Shown piece after piece: positions 7,032 to 14,296 of a stretch of 15,620 nt of DNA. The translations under genes were made by a program, and so were the position numbers. Source of the DNA: GCA-002712045 sp028112705 (GTDB lineage Bacteria; Pseudomonadota; Alphaproteobacteria; Rhodobacterales; Rhodobacteraceae). Each line of letters opens with the position of its first letter. Within the stretch, counting starts at the first letter, position 1. Below the pieces are notes generated by a model, which was not told the origin of the DNA, did no database searches, and was given only the letters and a program-made list of their open reading frames with translations. The stretch covers positions 1 through 15,620 of the forward strand of contig JAOGYN010000022.1 of the NCBI GenBank assembly GCA_028112705.1. The letters run 5' to 3'.

Positions 7032-8384
7032 TTACTCCAGTTTTGAACTAATATTTAGAATATCTTTTGCTCGTTGCAATCCGACGGAATTCGGCTTTAG
7101 TATCTTTTCGGCTCTCTTAGCATGCATTATAGCTGCATTAAAGGCACCTAAAAGCACAAAATATTCTGCAGTCATTAAGCTTGCTTGGCCCATATCACCA
7201 TTTAAGGCATACGCAGATGCCAGGTATTTTAGCATTTTGGGATTTACTGGATCAGAATCGTAAGCTGCTTTTAACACTTTCAATGCCGTTATATTATTTT
7301 GCTTATTTCCGATTGCTAGGTGGGATATGCCCATCCAAACCAGCATTGTAGGTTCTTGTGGCAGTATCTTTGAAGCTTTCGAAAATGCCTCAATAGCTTT
7401 AATAGGTAAACCATTTTCTAAATACATTTGGCCCTCAAGTTCCATGAAGTATGGATCTTGAGGCTTTAATTTTTGTAATTTTCTTAGGGTGGCGAAAGCA
7501 TTTTTTGGATCAGGTTTTAGGTGTAGAGCTATCGTTCTTTTTAACAATGATATCTCATTTGTTTCAGAGAGAGCAGTTTTTTTCAAAGTGTCTGCTGGGT
7601 TTTCTGAAAAGGCACTTAATTTAGCTAGCATTCTTTTATGTAAATAATTTATTTTTGCATCCACATGGTATTCTTTTTTTTGCATCTGTTTTATTATATT
7701 AGTCATATTATTAGTACGTTTTGTGCTCAATGGATGAGTTTGACTATATGTGTTTTGATTTAAAGTAAGAATTTTTTCTTGTTGTACAAAAATGTCAATT
7801 ACATTTACGGCATTAGCAGGATCGATTTTTGCTAGCTGCAGCAATTTTATGCTAATAGCATCTGCAGTAACCTCCTGACCTCTTGAGTGGCTAAAGTATT
7901 TATTTTGTGCTGCTGTTTTTGATCCAAGTGAGATTGCTAATCCTGCATCTGTACTCAAAGTGGATGCAACAATAATGCCAAGAATTAATCCTAAACTTGT
8001 TTGATTATGGATTGCATTCAAATTAAGTGAGTTTTTCAAAAGATGTCCGGATGAGATATGTGCTACTTCATGAGCGATAACTGCTTGAAGCATTTCAGGA
8101 GTTTTTAATTTTAATAATAGACCAGAAGTGAAAAATATATTTTTATTATCGACGACAAAGGCGTTCAGATTGGGGTCTTGAATTAAAATAATTTTTATAG
8201 AATTATGATCAATTTTAGCAGCTTTATAAATCGGTTTAGCTATTATTTGTAAACTATTTTCAATCTCAGCATCTTTTATTAAGATTATTGCACTTGACGT
8301 GTTTGGAAATAATATACTCGTCCCAAATATTAATATTAATATTAATAGATAAGTCGATAATCTTTCAGACTTTGAAAATATCAT
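7032..8384 (-). CDS. M48 family metalloprotease with TPR repeats (BepA-like)
   Basis: Periplasmic zinc metallopeptidase of the BepA/YfgC type, a family linked to outer-membrane protein quality control. Numbered from ATG 8384, it has 450 residues: a signal peptide (about 1-32, ending SSA), the M48 domain with zinc motif HEVAH (105-109) and third ligand Glu171 in SRGQEVTADA, a hydrophobic stretch (about 130-155) between them, and a C-terminal TPR region (about 280-440) with repeats such as GLPIKAIEAFSKASKILP. I prefer ATG 8384, which puts the basic signal-peptide start at the N-terminus and has GGAAAA upstream. A TTG at 8405 would add seven residues and lacks a ribosome site. It is followed by the DsbA-family gene after 4 nt, which suits a shared envelope-protein maturation role (inference). 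Confidence 0.87.
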   Translation of the reverse strand: MIFSKSERLSTYLLILILIFGTSILFPNTSSAIILIKDAEIENSLQIIAKPIYKAAKIDHNSIKIILIQDPNLNAFVVDNKNIFFTSGLLLKLKTPEMLQAVIAHEVAHISSGHLLKNSLNLNAIHNQTSLGLILGIIVASTLSTDAGLAISLGSKTAAQNKYFSHSRGQEVTADAISIKLLQLAKIDPANAVNVIDIFVQQEKILTLNQNTYSQTHPLSTKRTNNMTNIIKQMQKKEYHVDAKINYLHKRMLAKLSAFSENPADTLKKTALSETNEISLLKRTIALHLKPDPKNAFATLRKLQKLKPQDPYFMELEGQMYLENGLPIKAIEAFSKASKILPQEPTMLVWMGISHLAIGNKQNNITALKVLKAAYDSDPVNPKMLKYLASAYALNGDMGQASLMTAEYFVLLGAFNAAIMHAKRAEKILKPNSVGLQRAKDILNISSKLE

Positions 8385-8499
8385 TTTAAAGATTTTCCAA
8401 ACCAATAGATGTAAGCAGAAATACCATAATACTTTTTATAATTTATCTTAAAACTCATAAAAATAACTATTCACTTTTAATCAGCAACATCATCTGAAA

Positions 8500-10920
8500 T
8501 TATTTATTTCTAGACCACCAACCACTTCTTGGAGTTTTGTTTGGTTTTTCTTTTGTTTCGGGTGCTTTTTTGGGTTTTGTATCTTTTGCTTTTGGTACCT
8601 TTTTTGGTTTACTATCTTTAGTATTAACTACTTTTTCTTTTTTTGAAATCGATTTAGGCACTACTTTAGGTTCAATCTGCAAATTAGGATTTGGTTCTTC
8701 CTCAAGGACTTCAGATTTTATTTTTCGTGGTCTACCCTTCTTTTTCTTTACTTCTATATCTTCAGTTTTCTTTTCTATTTGGGGTACTTCTGTTTTTGCT
8801 ACGTCTGAATTTGATGTTTCTTGTTGGAGTGATGCACGATTTGACTTCCTTTTAGTCTTAGCCTTTTCTTTTTTATCAGTCTCTAATACTTTGATATCTT
8901 CTTTAATTGTTAAATCTTGAGGCATAGTTGAATTTTCCTCAAGTTTAGTGGCTTCACCGTCATTACTTAATTTTTCGTCATTAAGATTGTTATTCTTACC
9001 TTTTCCACTACGTTTTCTACGCCTTCTTTTTTTCTTAAATTGTTCGTTTTCCTCCACAATATCTTCTGAATTTACTTTATTTTCTGTGGGTTCAATTAGG
9101 GTTTCAGAGGAATTAATAATACCGGTATCAACAGAAATAAGTTTTTCATCTGGTTTTGGAATTATTCTTGTAGCCTCTTTAAATTTTTCTATTGTATAGT
9201 TTGGATTTGTTATATTTGGTTGTGCCTCGATACGTATTGAAATGCCATTTCTTTTTTCGATTTCTAAGATATGGTCTCTTTTGTTGTTAATAAGATAATT
9301 AGCAACATCAAATGAAGTGGAAATTAGTATCTCTTTATTTTTACCTCTTACCGCTTCCTCTTCAATTTCTCTTAATATCATTAATGCTAAGTTGTCGTCT
9401 GATCTAATAAGACCTGTTCCGTGGCAATGAGCACATGGGGATGTTGTAGCTTCAAGCATACCTGGCCTCAATCGCTGTCTAGACATTTCAAGGAGACCAA
9501 AATTAGATATTCTACCTACCTGAATTCTTGCTCTGTCATCCTTTAATTTATCTTTTAAACGTTTTTCAACTGCGTTGTTGTTACGTCTTTCATCCATATC
9601 GATGAAATCAATTACAATTAAACCAGCTAAATCACGTAAACGCAGTTGACGTGGAACCTCGTCGGAAGCTTCAAGGTTTGTTTTTAAAGCTGTGTCTTCA
9701 ATTGAGCCTTCTTTTGTGGCTCTACCCGAGTTAACATCTATGGCAACAAGTGCTTCTGTTATACCTATCACAATGTAACCACCAGATTTTAGTTGTACAG
9801 TAGGATTGAACATTCCACTTAAAAAACTTTCAACTTGATATCGCGCGAATAATGGCATTGGATTATCATATTGACGAATTTTATTCGCATGACTTGGCAG
9901 TAACATTTTCATAAATTCTTTTGCCGATTTAAAACCTTCTTCGCCCTCCACAAAAATCTCATCTACATCTCTTGTGTAAAGGTCTCGTATAGAACGTTTT
10001 ATCAAGCTACCTTCTTCATAGATTTGACATGGAGCTATGGATTTAAGAGTAAGATCACGTACTTCTTCCCATTGTCGTAATAGATACTCATAGTCTCTTT
10101 TGATTTCAATTTTAGTTCGATTAGCGCCGGCTGTCCTCACAATGAGTCCAGTTCCTTCGGGAATATCCAATTCATTTGCAATTACTTTTAAGCGTTTGCG
10201 ATCGCTTGCATTTGTAATTTTACGACTTATTCCTCCTCCTCTTGCTGTGTTGGGCATCAAGACGCAATAACGACCTGCAATTGATAAGTAGCTAGTTAAA
10301 GCAGCTCCTTTATTACCTCTTTCTTCTTTAACAACCTGGATTAGTAATATTTGCCGTACTTTTATCACTTCTTGGATTTTGTATCTTCGTCGCCTTGGCT
10401 TTATGGTAGCGTTTTCATTTTGCTCATCATTACTGACGTTTACTTCGTCAGTATGATCATTGGCTTCGTTTGAAGTGTCTTGGGTTTCTGAGTTGGAATC
10501 TCCGTCAGTTTTAAGCAAATTCTCTTCACTTTGTTCTTCCAAGTTTGTTTCGTCTGATAGAGTTTCTTTAGCAAGTAACTCATTTTCAAGTGCTTGTTCT
10601 CGTTTGTCAGCGTCTTCTTGAATTTTTTTTGCGTAAGCCCGCTCTTCCTCTATAAGTATCTTTCGATCTTCCACAGGAATTTGATAGTAATCGGGGTGAA
10701 TTTCTGAAAAAGCTAGAAATCCATGTCTATTTCCACCATAATCTACGAAAGCAGCCTGTAATGAAGGCTCTACTCTCGTTACTTTTGCTAAATATATGCT
10801 TCCAGCCAACTGTTTCTTATTCAGTGACTCAAAATCAAATTCCTCAACTTTATTTCCTTCAACAACGACAACACGCGTCTCTTCTGCGTGAGTGGCGTCA
10901 ATAAGCATTTTTTTTCCCAT
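8500..10920 (-). CDS. rne: Ribonuclease E
   Basis: Endonuclease that initiates mRNA decay and processes stable RNA, and serves as scaffold of the degradosome. The 806-residue protein begins MLIDATHAEETR, the usual alphaproteobacterial start. The S1 domain (about 37-215) is split by an acidic low-complexity insertion (about 84-172) ending in KPRRRR. The DNase-I-like catalytic domain has Asp395 in AIDVNSGRAT and Asp438 in IVIDFIDMDERR, matching the E. coli catalytic aspartates. The Zn-link is CAHC (Cys496, Cys499). After about 590 comes a disordered Lys-rich scaffold with an Arg-rich patch (629-642), an AT-hook-like GRPRK (729-733), degenerate KPKK repeats (771-785), and a terminal GWW (800-802). 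The M48 gene lies 115 nt downstream in the same direction. The promoter region is divergent from prfB. Confidence 0.96.
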   Translation of the reverse strand: MGKKMLIDATHAEETRVVVVEGNKVEEFDFESLNKKQLAGSIYLAKVTRVEPSLQAAFVDYGGNRHGFLAFSEIHPDYYQIPVEDRKILIEEERAYAKKIQEDADKREQALENELLAKETLSDETNLEEQSEENLLKTDGDSNSETQDTSNEANDHTDEVNVSNDEQNENATIKPRRRRYKIQEVIKVRQILLIQVVKEERGNKGAALTSYLSIAGRYCVLMPNTARGGGISRKITNASDRKRLKVIANELDIPEGTGLIVRTAGANRTKIEIKRDYEYLLRQWEEVRDLTLKSIAPCQIYEEGSLIKRSIRDLYTRDVDEIFVEGEEGFKSAKEFMKMLLPSHANKIRQYDNPMPLFARYQVESFLSGMFNPTVQLKSGGYIVIGITEALVAIDVNSGRATKEGSIEDTALKTNLEASDEVPRQLRLRDLAGLIVIDFIDMDERRNNNAVEKRLKDKLKDDRARIQVGRISNFGLLEMSRQRLRPGMLEATTSPCAHCHGTGLIRSDDNLALMILREIEEEAVRGKNKEILISTSFDVANYLINNKRDHILEIEKRNGISIRIEAQPNITNPNYTIEKFKEATRIIPKPDEKLISVDTGIINSSETLIEPTENKVNSEDIVEENEQFKKKRRRRKRSGKGKNNNLNDEKLSNDGEATKLEENSTMPQDLTIKEDIKVLETDKKEKAKTKRKSNRASLQQETSNSDVAKTEVPQIEKKTEDIEVKKKKGRPRKIKSEVLEEEPNPNLQIEPKVVPKSISKKEKVVNTKDSKPKKVPKAKDTKPKKAPETKEKPNKTPRSGWWSRNK

Positions 10921-11007
10921 TTTTTCTCTACTCTGGTTTGTACATTTAATTTTATTCTAAAAATAAATGACAACCTATTTATGGGCAATAAACTATTTAG
11001 AATCGAT

Positions 11008-11035
11008 AAAATATCATACTTAAAAGTATTTTCAA
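11008..11035 (-). promoter_or_regulatory. Candidate rne promoter with palindrome in the spacer
   Basis: On the minus strand TTGAAA (plus 11035-11030) and TATTTT (plus 11013-11008) are 16 nt apart, giving a leader of about 80 nt before the rne ATG. The spacer is largely filled by a perfect inverted repeat, ATACTT-AA-AAGTAT, at 11016-11029. The word AAAAGTATT occurs twice at a 12-nt interval (11022-11030 and 11034-11042). An operator is possible. RNase E autoregulation through the 5' leader is known in E. coli but cannot be read from this sequence. Confidence 0.33.
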
Positions 11036-11079
11036 AAGTATTGGGATTTTTTATTCTGTAGTTCATCGCGTTACAATTC

Positions 11080-11146
11080 TGGGTTGATTACCCAATGTTA
11101 ATTTGAAGCTTTGCTTCACTTTCTAACCACTCTGTGGTTATTTTTT
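11080..11146 (+). ncRNA. Candidate small RNA or terminated leader
   Basis: Three tandem hairpins lie on the plus strand: TGGGT/ACCCA (11080-11094, loop of 5), TGAAGC/GCTTCA (11104-11118, loop of 3), and TAACCAC/GTGGTTA (11124-11140, loop of 3) followed by six T. No protein gene precedes the terminator on this strand, because rne is transcribed the other way. A TACAAT (11072-11077) could be a -10 box starting RNA near 11083, but no good -35 was found, so the 5' end is unknown. I recognise no known RNA family (not tRNA, 4.5S, 6S or tmRNA). It could instead be an attenuated leader of prfB. Confidence 0.33.
11124..11146 (+). terminator. Rho-independent terminator in the rne-prfB gap
   Basis: A perfect 7-bp stem, TAACCAC (11124-11130) with GTGGTTA (11134-11140), has a TCT loop and is followed at once by TTTTTT (11141-11146). 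The T-run lies only on the plus-strand side; the minus strand reads GAAAG after the stem, so this does not terminate rne-direction transcripts. It is the best terminator in the window and stands about 230 nt before prfB. Confidence 0.65.
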
Positions 11147-11311
11147 AGTTAGTCACAGATAATATTATGTGAAAATCCAAAGAAACTTTAAGGCACCTTA
11201 ATTAAACTTGCCATTGTTAATGATAATACACTCCTCTTATGGGTAAGTACAATGTTATTTCAAAAAATCGAAATTCCAACTTATTATATTATCAATATAT
11301 TTCTTAATCTC

Positions 11312-11340
11312 TTTACGTTGATCTTAGGGCTCGTTACAAT
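11312..11340 (+). promoter_or_regulatory. Candidate promoter for prfB
   Basis: TTTACG (11312-11317) and TACAAT (11335-11340) are separated by exactly 17 nt, matching the consensus at 4/6 and 5/6. The start point would be near 11347, giving a leader of about 30 nt. AGG (11365-11367) lies 8 nt before the ATG. It lies downstream of the terminator at 11124-11146, so prfB would not need read-through. Confidence 0.45.
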
Positions 11341-11375
11341 CTAAAGCCAATTATAATGAGATATTAGGCTAATAA

Positions 11376-12503
11376 ATGCGCGCTGAACTACAAAATATTG
11401 TTGATAAAATAACTAAATCTTTGAAGCTTTTAGAGCAAAGGATGGATTTAGGTTCTGTTGATCATCGATTGGAAGAGTTTAATGCATTGTCTGAAAACCC
11501 TTCTTTTTGGCAGGATCAAAAAAAGGCGCAAACATTAATGCGTGAAAGGCAATTTTTGGTCAATCAGATTGAAACATATAAAAATCTAAGTTCTGAACTG
11601 AAAGAAAACGTTGATTTAATTGAATTAGCTGAGCAAGAAAATGAAGTTAGTATTTTAGACGAAATTGATGGTAATTTGAAAAAGTTATTAATTTTTGCTG
11701 AAAAGAAAGAAATAGAGGCATTGTTAGATGGAGAAGCTGATGCAAATGATGCCTTTTTAGAAATTAATGCTGGTGCTGGTGGCACCGAGAGTTGTGATTG
11801 GGCATCTATGCTCTCACGTATGTACGTCAGATGGGCGGAGCAGCGAGATTATAAAGTCGAATTAATGTCAGAGAGTTCTGGGGACGAAGCTGGGATAAAA
11901 TCTGTAACCTATAAAATTCATGGTTTAAATGCGTATGGGTGGTTAAAATCTGAAAGTGGTGTTCATAGATTAGTTAGAATTTCACCATTTGATAGCAATT
12001 CCAAAAGGCACACCTCTTTTTCGTCAGTATGGGTGTATCCTGTTATTGATGAAAATATTGAAATTGAAATCAATCCAGCTGATATAAGGATTGATACATA
12101 CAGATCTAGTGGAGCGGGTGGGCAACATGTTAATACAACAGACTCAGCCGTTAGAATAACTCATCATCCGACTGGAATTGTGGTAACTAGTTCAGAAAAA
12201 TCTCAACACCAAAACCGTGATATTGCGATGAAAGCATTAAAATCACGGCTGTATCAATTAGAATTGGATAAGCGTACTGCGGAAATTTCCCAAGCACATG
12301 AGAGTAAAGGTGATGCGGGTTGGGGAAATCAAATCAGATCATATGTTTTACAACCATATCAAATGGTTAAAGATCTTAGATCCAATATTGAAACATCTGA
12401 TACGCAGGGCGTATTGAACGGCAACTTGGATAAGTTTATGGCAGGTGCATTAGCCTTGAATGTAGCAGGTAAGTCTCGTTCAGAAGCAAATTCAGAAAAT
12501 TAA
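11376..12503 (+). CDS. prfB: Peptide chain release factor 2
   Basis: Class I release factor that reads UAA and UGA and triggers peptidyl-tRNA hydrolysis. It has 375 residues, full length. Visible features are the coiled N-terminal domain (about 1-110), the stop-codon recognition tripeptide SPF (203-205), which marks RF2 rather than RF1, and the catalytic GGQ (248-250) in RSSGAGGQHVNTTDSAVR. The reading frame is continuous through residues 20-30, the region corresponding to the E. coli programmed +1 frameshift, so that autoregulatory UGA is absent here. Several genes in the window end in TGA, consistent with a need for RF2. The gene converges on the bactofilin gene with 7 nt between stops. Confidence 0.96.
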   Translation: MRAELQNIVDKITKSLKLLEQRMDLGSVDHRLEEFNALSENPSFWQDQKKAQTLMRERQFLVNQIETYKNLSSELKENVDLIELAEQENEVSILDEIDGNLKKLLIFAEKKEIEALLDGEADANDAFLEINAGAGGTESCDWASMLSRMYVRWAEQRDYKVELMSESSGDEAGIKSVTYKIHGLNAYGWLKSESGVHRLVRISPFDSNSKRHTSFSSVWVYPVIDENIEIEINPADIRIDTYRSSGAGGQHVNTTDSAVRITHHPTGIVVTSSEKSQHQNRDIAMKALKSRLYQLELDKRTAEISQAHESKGDAGWGNQIRSYVLQPYQMVKDLRSNIETSDTQGVLNGNLDKFMAGALALNVAGKSRSEANSEN

Positions 12504-12510
12504 TTATTAT

Positions 12511-13002
12511 TTAAATTGGTTTTTTTAAATCATTATCTGACTTTGAGTTATTTAAGGGTTCATCTTGCCGTTGAACAGAACCTTCAAAATGTGCCCCACT
12601 TTCAATTGCTATCGTCTTATGAATTATATCACCTTCAACTTTAGCACTAGAAGTTAAGCGTACCTTTAAACCCCTTACTTTCCCAATCACTCTTCCGTTT
12701 ATAACCACATCATCAGCTATAACTTCACCTCTGATCGTTGCGCCTTCACCGACAGTTAAAAGGTGCGCACGAATATCTCCTTCAACTGTTCCTTCAATTT
12801 GGATATCTCCGGTTGTTTGGAGATTTCCTTTAACAATTAGGTCAGACGAGAGACTTGAAACTGGTGGCTTTATTTTCGGCCCTGAAGAAAGTGATTTACC
12901 ATCACTTGTCTGTTTTAATGCTGAGCCTATCGGTGTGGAAGCCGAAAGCTTCTCACTTTCAATATTTGATTTAGTAGTGTTTATCTTATTTTTAGAAAAC
13001 AT
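12511..13002 (-). CDS. Bactofilin (polymer-forming cytoskeletal protein)
   Basis: Bactofilins polymerise without nucleotide into membrane-associated filaments that position cell-wall enzymes and influence cell shape. The 163-residue protein has a disordered Ser/Lys/Pro-rich N-terminus (1-52), a central DUF583 beta-helix (about 53-145), and a short charged C-terminal tail. Repeating turns such as VKGNLQTTGDIQIEGTVEGD and VINGRVIGKVRG show the right-handed beta-helix pattern. The start is ATG 13002, with AAGG 13 nt upstream. The gene overlaps the end of the M23 peptidase gene by 11 bp, so it is co-translated. Bactofilin/M23 pairs act together in cell-shape control in Helicobacter (CcmA/Csd1) and in stalked alphaproteobacteria (BacA/LmdC), and the same role is inferred here. 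Confidence 0.92.
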   Translation of the reverse strand: MFSKNKINTTKSNIESEKLSASTPIGSALKQTSDGKSLSSGPKIKPPVSSLSSDLIVKGNLQTTGDIQIEGTVEGDIRAHLLTVGEGATIRGEVIADDVVINGRVIGKVRGLKVRLTSSAKVEGDIIHKTIAIESGAHFEGSVQRQDEPLNNSKSDNDLKKPI

Positions 13003-14296
13003 TTTTTGCTGCCTTAATATAATTCATGGGGTTGATTGCTTTTCCATTTTTTCTTATTTCATAGTGTAAATGCGTACCCGTACTTCGTCCAGTATTACCC
13101 ATATTTCCTATTACATCTCCACGGGCAACTCTTTGCCCAGATTTCACTCGAATTTTCTTTAAATGAGCGTATCTTGTCTTGTATCCCATCCCGTGGCGAA
13201 TCTCAATTAGTTTTCCATAAGCTCCACTTGCCCATGCCTTTGTTACTGTACCATCAGCTGTTGCATGAATTTTTGAGCCTGAGTATGCTGCTAAATCAAT
13301 ACCATTATGCATCTGTTTGCGCCCATTTTTAGGATCCGTTCTTACGCCAAAAGAAGAAGTAAAGCGGTAGTTTACATTTAAAGGATGAGAAAATGGAGTT
13401 TGAAAAGCCGCTAATCGATATAAATTCAATGTGTCAAGGTCACTTAAGATTTCGTTTGCTCTGAAATTCACACGAGTATCGCTGGAATGACCTTTGGAAA
13501 TTAGTAATGGCATCAAAGGTCCTCCAGTGCCAGAATAGCCTCTCCGTACATCTTGAAGTAATTTATCAGTTGAAATGCCGACATCTTCAAACATCTTTTC
13601 TAAAGGTGAGATTGAAACGGATACAGCTTCCTCTAATCTAGAGAAAATTCTTTCTGCTCTTTCTGTCGAGATAAGGGCTTTATGTTTCAAATCAGCAATG
13701 GCTATTTTTAATTCGTTATTTTCCTCAGCTATTAACTCTCTTTGTATGCCATTTTTCTCAAGGGCCACCGACAAGAAGTTTATTGTATTCTGAATTGTAA
13801 CAACATTTGTATCTATATTTTTATCAGTAAATCTTAAAGATTCTTGATTTATGTTATTTTGATATTCTGCCTTTGTTACAATTTTTTGTAATTCTTTAAT
13901 GGCTAAGTTTAGTTCTTTATTATAGATTTCTGAAGTTAAAAATGATGTTTGGTTTTTCGAGATCTCTTTAATAGCTGTTTGAAACTGTTGCTGTGCAATA
14001 GTTGCTATTTTTTCTTGGGCGTCCCTTTCGTAAGCTAGCGCATTTAGGCGCTCTTGGTATTTTTGTTCTTTATTGAAGGCCTGAGTGGTTGCATTTTTTG
14101 AATAAGTGGTGTCTATCGCAATATAAGAAGTGGATATTATTGTCCAAAGCCCCAGAGTGATAATGAGTATGCATCCAGATATCTGTTGGTAAGGTTTTAT
14201 GGCCATATAAGTTGTTCTGTTATTTGATTTAATAAATACTCTTTTTGTATTAAATCTATTTGCAAACCATTCGCTTAATTTAACAAATTTACTCAT
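12992..14296 (-). CDS. M23 family peptidoglycan endopeptidase, membrane-anchored (LmdC-like)
   Basis: Zinc metalloendopeptidase expected to cleave peptidoglycan cross-links from the periplasmic side. Numbered from ATG 14296, it has 434 residues: a basic cytoplasmic tail (1-36), one membrane helix (about 37-60), a long periplasmic coiled coil (about 70-230), a linker, and a C-terminal LytM/M23 domain (about 300-430). Zinc ligands His330 and Asp334 lie in QMHNGIDLA and His411 in THLHYEI; His378 (RYAHL) and His409 complete the active site, so it looks catalytically competent. ATG 14296 has AAGAGAG upstream. The TTG at 14323 would extend the tail by nine residues. It shares a promoter and an 11-bp overlap with the bactofilin gene, suggesting that the cytoplasmic tail contacts bactofilin (inference). 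Confidence 0.91.
   Translation of the reverse strand: MSKFVKLSEWFANRFNTKRVFIKSNNRTTYMAIKPYQQISGCILIITLGLWTIISTSYIAIDTTYSKNATTQAFNKEQKYQERLNALAYERDAQEKIATIAQQQFQTAIKEISKNQTSFLTSEIYNKELNLAIKELQKIVTKAEYQNNINQESLRFTDKNIDTNVVTIQNTINFLSVALEKNGIQRELIAEENNELKIAIADLKHKALISTERAERIFSRLEEAVSVSISPLEKMFEDVGISTDKLLQDVRRGYSGTGGPLMPLLISKGHSSDTRVNFRANEILSDLDTLNLYRLAAFQTPFSHPLNVNYRFTSSFGVRTDPKNGRKQMHNGIDLAAYSGSKIHATADGTVTKAWASGAYGKLIEIRHGMGYKTRYAHLKKIRVKSGQRVARGDVIGNMGNTGRSTGTHLHYEIRKNGKAINPMNYIKAAKNVF

Larger units (their letters stand above)
10921..11375. other. 455-nt intergenic region between divergent rne and prfB
   Basis: This is the only long gene-free stretch. From left to right it holds the rne leader and candidate promoter with a palindrome (about 11008-11035), a run of three hairpins ending in a plus-strand terminator (11080-11146), an AT-rich stretch with a hydrophobic 30-codon ORF (11252-11344), and a candidate prfB promoter (11312-11340). 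I found no tRNA T-arm motif and no recognisable gene remnant. In many alphaproteobacteria an amidase gene and a PBP1A gene lie between rne and prfB; neither is here. Confidence 0.6.

Noticed and set aside
8385..8405. Upstream TTG start for the M48 protease
   Set aside because: No ribosome site precedes it, whereas ATG 8384 gives a normal signal peptide.
8537..8920. 127-residue open frame on the plus strand opposite the RNase E tail (and another at 8948-9199)
   Set aside because: Both are antisense to the Lys/Glu-rich repetitive scaffold of rne. The Phe/Ser/Leu-rich translation is what such coding DNA gives on the other strand, and there is no ribosome site or family resemblance.
10821..11066. 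81-residue minus-strand frame running from the gap into rne
   Set aside because: It overlaps the N-terminus of rne out of frame. Its C-terminal half is the shifted reading of conserved rne codons and the rest is AT-rich leader.
10921..11375. Possible tRNA, 4.5S, 6S or tmRNA gene in the rne-prfB gap
   Set aside because: No T-arm GGTTC-type box, no 4.5S tetraloop core, no long 6S-like rod, no tmRNA ends were seen by eye.
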